64,000 nt of DNA, taken from assembly GCF_963678635.1 (NCBI RefSeq), contig NC_087069.1, positions 55,286,928 through 55,350,927 on the forward strand, written 5' to 3'. The DNA comes from Symsagittifera roscoffensis. Its lineage: Eukaryota > Xenacoelomorpha > Acoela > Convolutidae. Below the pieces are notes generated by a model. It was not told where the DNA came from. It saw only the letters and a program-made list of their open reading frames with translations, and made no database searches. How positions within the stretch are numbered: position 1 is the first letter of the stretch; every line of letters starts with the position of its first letter. Made by a program: the position numbers and the translations under genes. This document shows positions 33,501-45,500 of this stretch, piece by piece.

Positions 33501-36500
33501 GCATCTCATAATAAACAGGGAAGAGCGGCAACATCCTCTAGTGCATCTACCACAGAGATCGGAACATCAAAGGTGATTCAAGGTTATTTAAACTATCAGT
33601 AAAGAAGATTTTTCATTGCTCCGGCACTCCTTAGAGAACTATGGCGTAGGAGGCGTTTGCCGCTTGTTTTTAAGAACATCGAAGCTGTGGCGTGCGCTAT
33701 AATTTGTAGGTTTATTTATTCTATCAGTTTCGATTGATGAAGGAATCGCAAACAACTAGTCGCTTGTTTGATACTTTGGGTTTAGTGAAAATTTTCCTAA
33801 TTGCATGTTGACTATAGTGATATATAGATATTTTCAAAATTGATATATATATTTTTTTGGTCTCACCATTGTTTGTTTTAAGTCGACGATCTAATGATTA
33901 AATAATAGTTCGATTTAATGCTTCAGAAATAATGTATTCGAGAAACTCAATTAGAATTTATGCAGTTTTGAGTGAAAATTCGCCAACTGTTTAGGCCACC
34001 AATGACCTGGTAGTGTTCACAATGTCATCACGTGGAGTTGCAGTACAGACAGGCAAGCAGTGATTGGTTTAAAAATAAAAAATGATTTCATAAACTGAAA
34101 GTAAAAGAAGTTAAAACGGTTTATAAATTGATTTATGGCAACATCAACGCAACTTTTTCTGATGGAAGTAATTTAAATATCTGGGAAATAAATTTATAGA
34201 TCTGGCGTCTAAAATTATTGCCATGAAATGAAATGGCAAAACATTAATTTTGAGCCCACAAGATCGATTAAACAAGTTTTAAGTCAAGATTGAACTATTT
34301 CTTAAAACAATGTTGAAGGAACATTTTAAAACGCAAAACTGAACTATTTATTAAAACAATGTTGGAGGAACATTTTTAAACGCAAAACAGAAATAAAAAA
34401 GAAAGGATCATATCTTTCATGCTGCAATTGTTTTCCAATTCACTGCTGTACTGTTAACTTTTTAGGCAAATGTTACCTGGGCAAAGAAGTACTAGACTTG
34501 TGTTTCACTGAGAGTGGCTTCCAGACAGTAGACAGAGACATCCACTCCTCCAGGGGTTCATACCAGATCAGCCATGTCACCACTACTGGAACAGGAGAGC
34601 CACTCTTGTCAGAGGTCAAATGTCTGCAAATGAAGGGTGGGTTGCACTTTGTGTATTTGGTTTTTAACAGTTGTTGAACTTCACAGTTCTATCTATTAGT
34701 GGAGTTAAAAGTATTCGCTATCTGGCCCCCAAGTGTTACGATTGAGGAGAGAACCTAGCATTGAGATAAGCGAGGATACGTTTTTCTAACGATAGGTAGA
34801 TGAGAGTTAAATCTCTCATTTCAAAGGCTCTCATTCAACTTAAAATTGCTTAAGTCAGTCATTGGGTTTCAATATACTTAAATTGCTTGTATTGAAGTCT
34901 ATTTAAAAAGCTCAAGAATCATCACTCAGTCTAGCTTTGCGAGGAATCTATAATCTATCTGTTGAAGCCTAAAAAAGACATCTCAGAAGCTACGAAGGAC
35001 CTCCAGTTACCTTCAATTCATAGAAAAAATCATCAAGGAAATTCAGACCAATCTGGAAACACAGTGGTGATCACCGCGTGTATCAATGCACAAAATTTCA
35101 GGAAATGTCTATTTCCAATAGAAGACAAGAAGCCAAATCAAAGCGATTATGCTTCAATTGCCTGTCCCTTGGACACCAAAATCATGAGTGCAAGTCGAAG
35201 TCAACGTGCCAAACCTGTCGAAAGGGTCATCACTCGTTACTTCACATCCATACAGACCCAAACAAGCAACCGGGACCTGAAAATAAGTTTGCGGGTCACG
35301 GGGGTACTACCGGTGCCACTACCATACTGGGAACTGTGCTAATTGAGGTGAAAACTGCAAATGGCGGTTATCACAATTGTCGAGCCTTACTGGACAGCGG
35401 ATCTGAATGCAGTTTCGTTACAACCAGCTGTGCTAACCGACTCAAGCTACCAATCAAGAAATTGACTCTTCAACTAACTCGAGTTGGCGGAGGAGCAAAA
35501 ACTGTGAAATCTGGTTCTGTCAATCTGGAAACAAAGGATTCTCAGAATCAATCTCTACATATTGAAGCCTTCACTCTTCAAAAACTTTCTGGCTACCTGC
35601 CCAGAGAACGGGTGAATATACCGAACAGTTTGGATATCACACGTCTTAAGCTCTCGGACCCAGACTTTGATAAACCAAAGGAAATCGATATAATCCTAGG
35701 CTGTGATGTCTACAACGACATTGTTGGCTGCGAAAAGATTAAGCTTACAGACAAGCTTTATGCACGTGACACTCTATTTGGTTGGATGATTAGCGGCAGA
35801 ACACCCGGTCCTCCAACAACGTTCTTCAAGTCATTTCATGTGTCTATTGACGATAGTCTAAGGAAATTTTGGGAATTAGAAGAAATTCCTGATTTCAAAA
35901 AGACAACAACAGAAGAAGATCGATGTGAATCTCACTTTTAGTAAACAACCATAGTACAAAATGGACGATTCACCGTGCAGCTGCCTTTCAAGCCCAATAG
36001 TCAACTTGGCGACAGTTTAGCACAAGCAAAACGCAGATTCAATTATCTCGAGCGACGACTGGAACAGAATCCAGAACTAAAAGATCGCTATACCGCATTC
36101 ATAGACGAATTTCTCGATATGGGGCATATGGAGTACATACCGCCTGGAGAAATCGAAAAGCCAGTTGATAGCATATATTATCTGCCACATGACTGCGTTT
36201 TCAAGGAAGATTCTACTACCACAAAGCTACGTGTAGTTTTCGACGGATCTGCAACAACATCAACCGGACAATCACTCAACGACACTTTGGTGGTTGGTCC
36301 CACGGCACAAGATGACCTCTACTCGATAATCATGCGCTTCAGGTTCTACCCAATTGCTTTATCAGCAGATACCGCAAAAATGTACCGACAAGTTGCTCTA
36401 GATCGGATGAAATCAAGCATCTCAGGATGACACGTGTTACATATGGAATAGCTTCGTCAGCTTTTCACTCAACAATATGCCTCAATGAAGTAGCAGATCA

Positions 36501-39500
36501 ATCTAAGAACCCAATGATCAAAGAAAGTCTCAAAAATTGTTTATGTAGACGACTTTCTTGGAGGCGCTAATGATAAGCATGAAGCAGAAAGACTCATCTC
36601 TGATTTATGCGAAGAGCTGAACTCTCATGAATTCCCTCTACGAAAATGGACTTCAAGCAATGGTAAAATAATTGAAGGATTGCCAGAACATCTCCGCGAA
36701 AAATCGGATGTGCTGGAACTTTTCTCTGACGAATACAAAATCAAGGCGCTAGGAGTCAGTTGGAAGCCCAATAAGGACATCTTTTGTTTTTCAACTGCCT
36801 TACCAGAGCTGAAACTGCTTACAAAGAGGACTCTTCTGTCCACATTTTCAAAATTGTTTGATCCGATGGGATGGCTAGCTCCATTCATCATAAATTTCAA
36901 ATGTCTCATGCAACAGCTATGGGTCCAAGGTTTTGATTGGGATTCTGATGTCGATCAGAAAACCAAGGAAAAATGGTATGAGCTCACCGCAACTTTGCCT
37001 CAACTACTGGAACTACAGATACCAAGATCTATGAGCTCACATCCATTAAAGGAGGTTCAACTTCACGTATTCTGTGATGCTTCCGAAAAAGCATATGCAG
37101 CCGCAATCTATGCAAGAATTACCAATGATGATGGCAAAACTTTTGCGTATCTTCTGACCTCCAAAACAAAGGTGGCTCCGGTCAAAGCAATCTCTGTTCC
37201 CAAATTAGAGCTCTGCGGTGCAAGTTTAGCTACCAAACTTCTTAAATCAGTTCATTCAATTTTGAGGAAAACAAATCTCAAGATAACTTCACACGCCTGG
37301 ACTGATGCAACAATTGTCTTGCAATGGCTTGCTCAACTTCCAAGAACGTGGAACACTTTTGTTGCAAACAGAGTTTCACAAATACAAGAGACCCTACCCA
37401 GAAGTGATTGGAAACACGTGCCAACAGCAGTAAATCCAGCTGATTTAGCCTCTCGTGGTGTATTAGCTGACACATTAATATCTTCCTCACTCTGGTGGAA
37501 TGGACCAGATTGGCTGATCAAGGATGAAAGGCACTGGCCCAACCAGCTACCATCTCTAGTTGAAGCACCTGAAAAACGAATCTTCAAAGCCATGACTAAT
37601 GCAAAAAGTGAACAAATTCGAACTGTTCTCGCAAATCATGCTCAAAACGAAGAAATGACGGATGGAATTTTTCGTTTAAAGGACTACAGCACTTGGAACA
37701 AGACAGTACGCATCGCATGCTATGTACTATCATTTGTTCAACATCTTAAGCATAGAATATCGACAAACTATCGGAAGTGGCTCAGATCTAAGCGGACATC
37801 TGATGTACAACTTGAAGAAGATTGTCTTAGTCCTAAAAATAGAATCATGGCAAAAATGCTAATTCTTCGTTTAGACCAAGAAATACACTTCAAATCAATG
37901 CTAAATTGTCTGAAGGTGAAAAGGGAGCTGAGTGAAACATCGAAACTACTCAATCTTAGTGCGTTTTTCGACAAGGATTACGATCTACTAAGAGTTGGAG
38001 GCAGACTTTCACAATCGAACTACCCAACAGACAAGAAGTTTCCAATACTCGTTTTGAAAAAATCTGATTTAGTATCCCTACTTATACGCAAATATCATGA
38101 AGGTACTCTTCATGGCGGGGGGCAATTAGTACTGAACACAATGAGAGAGGAAATTTGGATAATCGGAGGCCGTGATCTAGTTCGACAGTTCATTAGAAGA
38201 TGCATGAGATGTGTCCGATTTAGTCAGCAACCTACTTCTCAATTCATGGCTGTTCTTCCTACAGAAAGAATAACACCCGCAAAATCATTTGCTTAATGTG
38301 GAATAGACTTTGCTGGTCCCTTTGAAATTAAGGAAGCAGGGGTCTCAAAAATTTATGTTGCCGTCTTTGTTTGTCTCGCGACAAAAGCTATTCATTTGGA
38401 AATGGTTACTCGTCTAACCAAAGAAGTATGCATCCTTTCATTGAAACGATTTACTGCACGCCATGGCAAACCTGAGAAGATCTTAAGTGACAATGGAAGC
38501 AATTTTATCGGGGCTCGAAATGATCTGATCAAAATCAGGCAACTGCTCGACAAAAATGGAACGGACAAATCAGTTGTTAGTTTCGTCAATAGCCAAGGAA
38601 CTGAGTGGGTTACCATCCATCCTCGTGCTCCTCACTTTGGAGGACTCTGGGAAGCAGCTGTAAAAAGTATGAAGAGACATATGCGAAAAGTTATAGGACT
38701 GCAACGTCTCAGTTTTGAAGAATTTCTTACAATTCTTAATCAAATTGAAGCTGTCTTAAACTCACGACCATTGTATCCAATGTCAAGTGATCCTAACGAC
38801 CCAACTCCGCTGACACCCGCTCATTTTCTGATAGGGGAATCATTGCTAACTCTTCCCTCTGCTGACATCCAAGTTTCAACCAATGTACGATATCGACTAT
38901 TACAGAACATGATCAAGGATTTCTGGAAAGTTTGGAAAAGGGATTACCTCATAACGCTACAAATACGGAAAAAATGGTTCACGGATGGCCCAGAATTTAA
39001 AGTTGGCAACCTAGTCCTACTTGCCGAAGACAATGAACGACCGCTAGAACGGAAAACTGGACGAATCATTGAAGTTTATCCTGGAAATGACTCGATTGTT
39101 CGAGTGGTAAAAGTGAAGACCACAACTGGTGAATCCATACGCCCAGTCGCGAAACTGCGGAAGCAACCAAGTCATATCCAATGTGCAGTTCATTTAAAAC
39201 AAGAACTTTATAGTGCTAAAAATCGAAAAATATCAAAAATGTGTAGTTTTCAAATTTTAAGTGGTAGTACCCCCATGACCCTTTTGAAAGTAGGAACCTA
39301 AATTATCCCCTATGCAATACATTCTGGTCTGAATCGTTCAAATTGACCACTTTCATGTAAATTCCCAATGTTGTAAATTCCCAGCATTAAAATTCGTATG
39401 AGGTTGTACCCTCATGACCCAAAATGTAATTATTGTCTGAAAACAGCTAGGACAAACTTTCGCTCATGACTCGTACCGTTAATACTTCACTTGTATACTC

Positions 39501-42500
39501 CTTACTTATGGTGCAGTTCATTTATTGAATAATTGTTTACATATTTACCGTTGAACAGTCATTCGCTGTCATGCGATTCGCTGTCATCTGGTCCTTTTCG
39601 CTTGTTGACCCTGCAGTGTTGCTGGCAGCGCTTCCACGCAGATGCTACCAAGGAAAGTCGAGTTTGCATCTCCGCATAGTACATGCAGCAGACCCTCTCT
39701 TCGTCGCAGAGACTCAGAACTGCATGGCACCACGCATATGGAAGATACAAACTTTTCCCCTTCACAAGAACACCATAGCGGACCAGTTTCTTCTGCTGAG
39801 AACCAAGGTTCCTCAGATACTTAGCAGCATCAGTGAACCCCATCTCCGAATCATTGCTACCAGCCAGTGCACAATGACCCTTCTACGCTGAGGTAACTAA
39901 TACGTTTAAGACCTCTAAGTTGCTTCTAAAACAAAACAAACAATTGATGCACACCCGCTATACTCTACTACTATGATACAATGGAATAAATGCTACTCAC
40001 AGTCTCAGCTTTCGGAAACCGCAGAACTGCCCTATCCACGATTGCAGCTTCCTTCCTTGAAGACTGGATCTCATCCAACGACTTTACAGGAATCGGAGTG
40101 AAACACACATCTCCTCTGGTCACTGCATCGAAGAAACCCTGCAGGTCCTCCCGGTCGACAGCGCCCCGCCTACTAGACCTTCGCACCTCGCCATGTGGAG
40201 GCAGACGTGGTGCTCTACCCGACTCCGCCCTACTCTTCCTCTCCTTCGTCTCATACACTGTAAATGGGTTGTCATATCCAGACATAATAACGATCTGAAA
40301 ATTGAATACACTTCAAGGGAGGCGGAATGTTGAAGCCTAAAAAAGACATCTCAGCTTGAACTAAATCTACGATTGAACTGATTTACTTATTTAAAACCGC
40401 ATTTAACAAAAATCAATTGACTTCTATCTATAAGTCATGAAATAATTTACACTCTTTGCGAATCACTAGTTTTATTCAGTCGGATTGGTGATTTTTCGTT
40501 TCCCAACTTTTGCTGCACAACACTATCTAAAGCAGCGCAGATGAAAGTCTAAGAGGAAAAGTGCTGTTTGTTTATTGTTAGGTGAGCTTATGTGTTGCAA
40601 GTGGTCTCCCAATGGTCGCCTGTGTGCAGTGTCTGGAACAGGAAAAGAACTCCAAATATTCGACAATGTGACCCAGAAGACGACCCAACTGACTCATTCT
40701 CTCAGAGTGGATAATGTGCACTTCATATGTTGGCACTCTAGTAGTGTCGTCCTCTTTCTGTTCAGTCGCAAAGGAGACATTCAGATTGTAGATGTTGCAG
40801 GTGAGATCAGAGAAGTGTTGCATTTTTTGAGCTATTGTAATTTTGCGTTCATTGAAAAGTTAAATGTATGAGTTAACCGAGAAGTTAACTGGTTTTTGGG
40901 AGTTTTGATTTTTATTGCCGTTTCTTCATTTAAAAGTAAGAACTCTCAAGTTAAGTTTTTTGTGTGCGAACTGATGGTTCATTGGGTTTTTGTAGTTCGA
41001 AAGCTTGAGCATTAAAAAATTATTTATGTGTCTAAAAAGATGTATGTTGTCACACTCGTCTTGTGATTGGAATTTTTGCATATCGAATTGTCAGCAAAAA
41101 TCCTCTAAAAATTACAAAGTCAAAAGTATGAACGTAGTCATTCAAATTCAGATGCATGCAATTTTGAAACCATCACAAAAACTATGAAATGGTTTCAGGC
41201 AATGAGTTCAACGTTGCACTCTGCACAGAAAAAGTGAGAAAAGTATCTTTGAGGTCTCACGAGTCAAACTCAACTCTGAGTTTGAGACAGATATTCAGAC
41301 ACACTCGGTCCAACATCCACAACATCGGATCCTGTTACAAGATCGAACTGAGTTTGTTGGAGGCGAACAACAGAAGCATACAACCGCACACGAAGGTATT
41401 ATAGGCGATAGGTTATTGTAGTAGACAAAACTGCTTTACAATGTGAACAAAAAGCGAAAATTTTCATTGCGTTTTTTGGAAACTGAAAAACTTTTAGTTT
41501 CAACTTTCAGTTTTCGGTTTCCAATGAACTCAATAGAACTTTGCGAAGAAGCAAAATCTTCGTCAAGTCCGAGAAACAACTTCATTTAAAAACAAAATAT
41601 AGTTGGTTAAGTATCTGAAAATACAATTTCAATGTTTAAACATGGTGTTTAGTTTATAAGTGAGCTACTATTGTAATCTATCGCCCGGGGTGTAGATTCT
41701 AGTCTTTCTCGAAAGGGGTCCCTTCATCATGTTCGATTTCATCACCCCCAAATTCACCATGAAGAATCTTATTCTATCTCGCATATCGACTGCCAGAAAC
41801 ACCCTCTCAAACACCTTCAAGCTACTGGAGAAGTTGAACTGGAATGAAGACCACGAGTTGTTGTTTTTGGCCATCAGTAGGATTCTAAGCCGACTGCTCT
41901 CTAGGCCGATTGGATTTGAGGCCGAAGATGCGGTCGATAGAGTGCTGGATCTATTCTACGAACCGTTCAACGGTGGTCAGGTTAGTAGGCTTTCTCCGAG
42001 TTTGCTCGAAATACAACTATAAGTAGAAACCATTTTTAGGTCGGGTGTTTTTAGTGTTAGCGCAGCAGAATAAATCTTTCCTACTAATCCAGTTGTCTCA
42101 ATTTAGGTTGGTTTTATGAAAAATGTGGCTGTCATAAAAGATTCTCGAAATTCGAAAAGCTATAACTCGATATCTTTCTTCCCATGGATGATATGATAGT
42201 TAAAATGTTCAAAAATAGTAAATATATTTGTTTTTGTTTTCATTGCGAAGTTTCATCTTTCTGTTGTTTATGTTATGTTTTCTCACTTAACCTTGTGGGT
42301 GTTTGCAGGGGCGGATCTACTAGGATTTCTCGGGGCGGATTTTCTCGGGCGTGGGGGATTCTCTTTTTTTTTAAGGTCGATCAAATCCATTGATTTTTCG
42401 AGCACTCCCAGAACATAAAGTTTCTGAAAAAACAGTCCAAAAAAGTCTTTTTTGGAACTTTTCGACCGATAAATTGCGTTTTTTCGGCGCGCGTTCACCT

Positions 42501-45500
42501 TTATAATTAGTATATATTGGCGCCTTTAGAAAATTTTTAGGCCGACCAACACGAAGGCGCTTTCAGAAAATTTTTAAGGTTGGTCGGCCTAAAATGAATA
42601 CCATAAAGTAATACCAAATGGAGGAACCTTTGGTTGGTGAGAGGGTCGAATCCCTGAAGGGGGGCGTCCGCCGTAATGCGACAACTGGCAAGAAAAGACA
42701 ACTCGCAATATACTCACCACCGCAGTCGCGTCAACGTGTTGCGAGCTTGACAACAGGGTAGGACTTTATACGAAATTTAGAGCCGGTTATTGCCGCGAAG
42801 CGGCGACGCGCGCATAGTGCGCCCACCGGCAACTTTAAACCAAGAATATAAAGTTTCCAATTAGCTTCAAAAACTTGCGAGTTGTAGCGCTCCTTAAATT
42901 TTGCGAGTTGTCTTTTCTTTCGAGTTGTCGCATCAATTAAACGAGATGTTCAAACAATGCATTGTGGTTGCATCAAATGTCAAGCAATCAGATTCGAGCA
43001 GTTTTGTTAGTGTTCTGGTCAGAATAAATGAAAAGACTCGACCTCGCATAGTTATGAGTTGTGTGTGTTAGGTGAGTGAGGTGGTGGGTGAAGAGTATGA
43101 GCACAGCATGTACCACTTCTCCCTCAAGTACATGCACTCCCTCATGCGAACAGGCAGACTGGAGAAGGCACTCAACGTCGCCACTGCCATCAACAGTCCC
43201 GACAGCTGCATGGTAACACACAACACTCACCCAATAGACTTGACCTAGTTTTTACTTGACAGTTTCTACGCTTGTAGTTGCCCCATCACAGATTTTTCTT
43301 CTTAAACAAAGGCAGTTGATAGCTAGTTTGAAAATAAATTCAATTTTTTATCTACTCCGGCACAATTGGTCTAGAGGTAACAACTACGCATGGGACGGCA
43401 AATGTTCTAGATTTTACTCTGGCCTGAACTTTTTTCAAGCGGAAAAATATCCATTGCAAAAATTTGTCAGTTTATTGTTTGTCTGCTTGTTTTGTCGGCT
43501 CAGTTGCCACACCACGGATTTTAAAAAAAAAATTGTAAACATTTCCATTTGAACCTTTTTGACAAAACTTTTTGACTTCTTAAAAACTATCCTATCAAAT
43601 CTGAGAAGAAGGGCTCAACCGAAAGAGCTGGTTGCGATAATTTTTCTACCCGGCGACTACTCATTTTTTTGGTAAAGTAAATAAAATTCCAAATCTCAAA
43701 ACTTTTTCACTCTTCTCACTTATTTTAGTACAGAAACAATCAAGGTTTTGGGCAAAGTCTTCTTTTTAAAATTACCCATTTCATACCGCATCATTCAAAA
43801 AGTGTCAAAACGTACCTGTAGCTTTAGCTGGCCCCTATGAAGAGTAATGAACGCATTGAAGACTCGTATATAAGTCTTGGTGTTTTTTTTCAGGAAAATG
43901 TCTTAAAATGCTCTAATAACTACAGATGTGCATTCATACATATTTATGCATTTATGAATGTTCTTAAGTATATATACACTAACTGAGCTGGTCTGCTAAA
44001 GTTTACGTAAATAGCACTCTCAAAATACGAACGTGGAAATGGCGTAAAAAAACTATTTCTGGTTTCGAAAGTGGAATTTAATTTTTAGGTTTCCCGCGGA
44101 ATAGAAACGTTTCCTATTGATCATGTTATCTCAAGCTGAGTTAATGTTATCAAAAAGGCGCCAGTCATAAGTTGTTCTAGAAATTCAAAGAGCTTAAAGT
44201 GCATCGTTTTTTTCTTTGAAATTCGAAAGCTGAGATTTTTTCAAGAAAAATCTGTTTTTTTTTTACTTGCGTGCATTATTCTTTTCCAACTGTAAGTTGG
44301 CTATGTTTATTTTTTACCGAAAGATAGGAAAATTTTGGTTCACCTTAGTTTTTTTTCGACTTAAGTTTTTTTCATCTTTGTGTTGTATCGCAAGTGATGC
44401 GAAGCTCGGCTTCGCCTCTGTGTCGAAAGTGCCTGCAATGATTCCTATAAATTGTAAATTTAACAACTCTAATTTTTTCGTTATTTCTTTCTTTCACTTG
44501 AAAATTTGGCTTGAATGTTTTGGCTGATGTTTCATCGGATTGGTGGGAAAATTGGTAAATGGAAACTTTTATGTCAACAATTTTGTTTTGGGCTCATAGG
44601 GAGTTTTCCTAAATTTTGTCGACCTAGTTACCGCTTAGAGTATTAATTTAAAATCGGCAAGTGTGTTTCTGGACGTGTTTATCTCAAATTGAACATCATT
44701 TTAATGATTTTTTTCGTATTTTTTCTTAGCCATTTTTTTCGACTTCGTGATTTTCTTTAAGTTTTCTCTATCTTGCAATGTTAGGTTTGTGTTGTATCTC
44801 AAGAGGTGCGAAGTTCTGCTTCGCCTCTGTACAAAAATTGAAAATATCCGTTCTACGGTCTGTATGAAGTAAATGGCTGATGTGTCTGTGTCCCGCTTTA
44901 GGACGTGTGTCACATGGCGACTGACTTGAAAGAGTTCGAACTGGCTAAAGTGGCAAGATTTCACGCAGAGACCATCCTGCAGTCTGAAGAGTACGATGCA
45001 GAGGCCTCGTGTCTCTTCCCAAAACTCGATTTCAACCAACAAAACGAAGAGGGGGAGGGAAAGAGAGAAGGAGGTCAAGGAGCGAATCAGAGGACAGGTT
45101 CGGTGCAGGGTCAAGCTAGCGAGGTGGGTGTGCTTATAAGTAATAAGTCAAAGCATGTTATCGAGCTCATGCTAGAAGTGAAACCGACGGGAAATTGGGT
45201 GAACTCAAATAGATTTTTCAGATATCTCGTTATTTTTATGAGGGGAATGAAATGAAGGTAATGTTTATGAATGTTGCGGATTTCTCTCAATGAGGATTTT
45301 GTTTTCGTGTAACTATTCCGTACTTATCTTTCTCTCGTGATTTAAATAATCTCAACAATTAAACAGTCGAGATATCAATGAGAAAAAAGTGAAAGTTTGC
45401 TAGTTCAGCAGCTAAAAACCTAACCCAGTGGTTAATTATTTAAGTTCAATTTAGCTATGCGAGCCTGGAAAATTATAGCGCAGATGCCAATGTGGAACCG

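Larger units (their letters stand above)
34987..39301 (+). mobile_element. BEL/Pao LTR retrotransposon remnant
   Basis: This is a coding remnant on the + strand inside WDPCP intron 6. Order: gag zinc knuckles (CFNCLSLGHQNHEC, then CQTCRKGHH) near 35155-35235, a retropepsin with LLDSGSECSFV near 35388, RT with YVDD near 36542, RNase H (FCDASEKAYAAAIYA) near 37072, integrase zinc domain with HX4H and CX2C near 38097-38215, integrase core and a C-terminal domain to 39301. The 5' gag is missing and I find no matching LTR pair at either end, so the element is truncated. Frameshifts lie near 35070, 35945 and 36415-36545. Confidence 0.88.

Noticed and set aside
33318-33602. Reading the 33.4-kb frame as a separate small gene
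   Set aside because: It is WDPCP exon 5: trimmed to 33370-33582 it joins both neighbours in phase.
34960-34986. 27-bp repeat as the missing WDPCP exon
   Set aside because: LKPKKDIS resembles the expected segment, but no flanking conserved residues or splice sites with correct phase were found at either copy.
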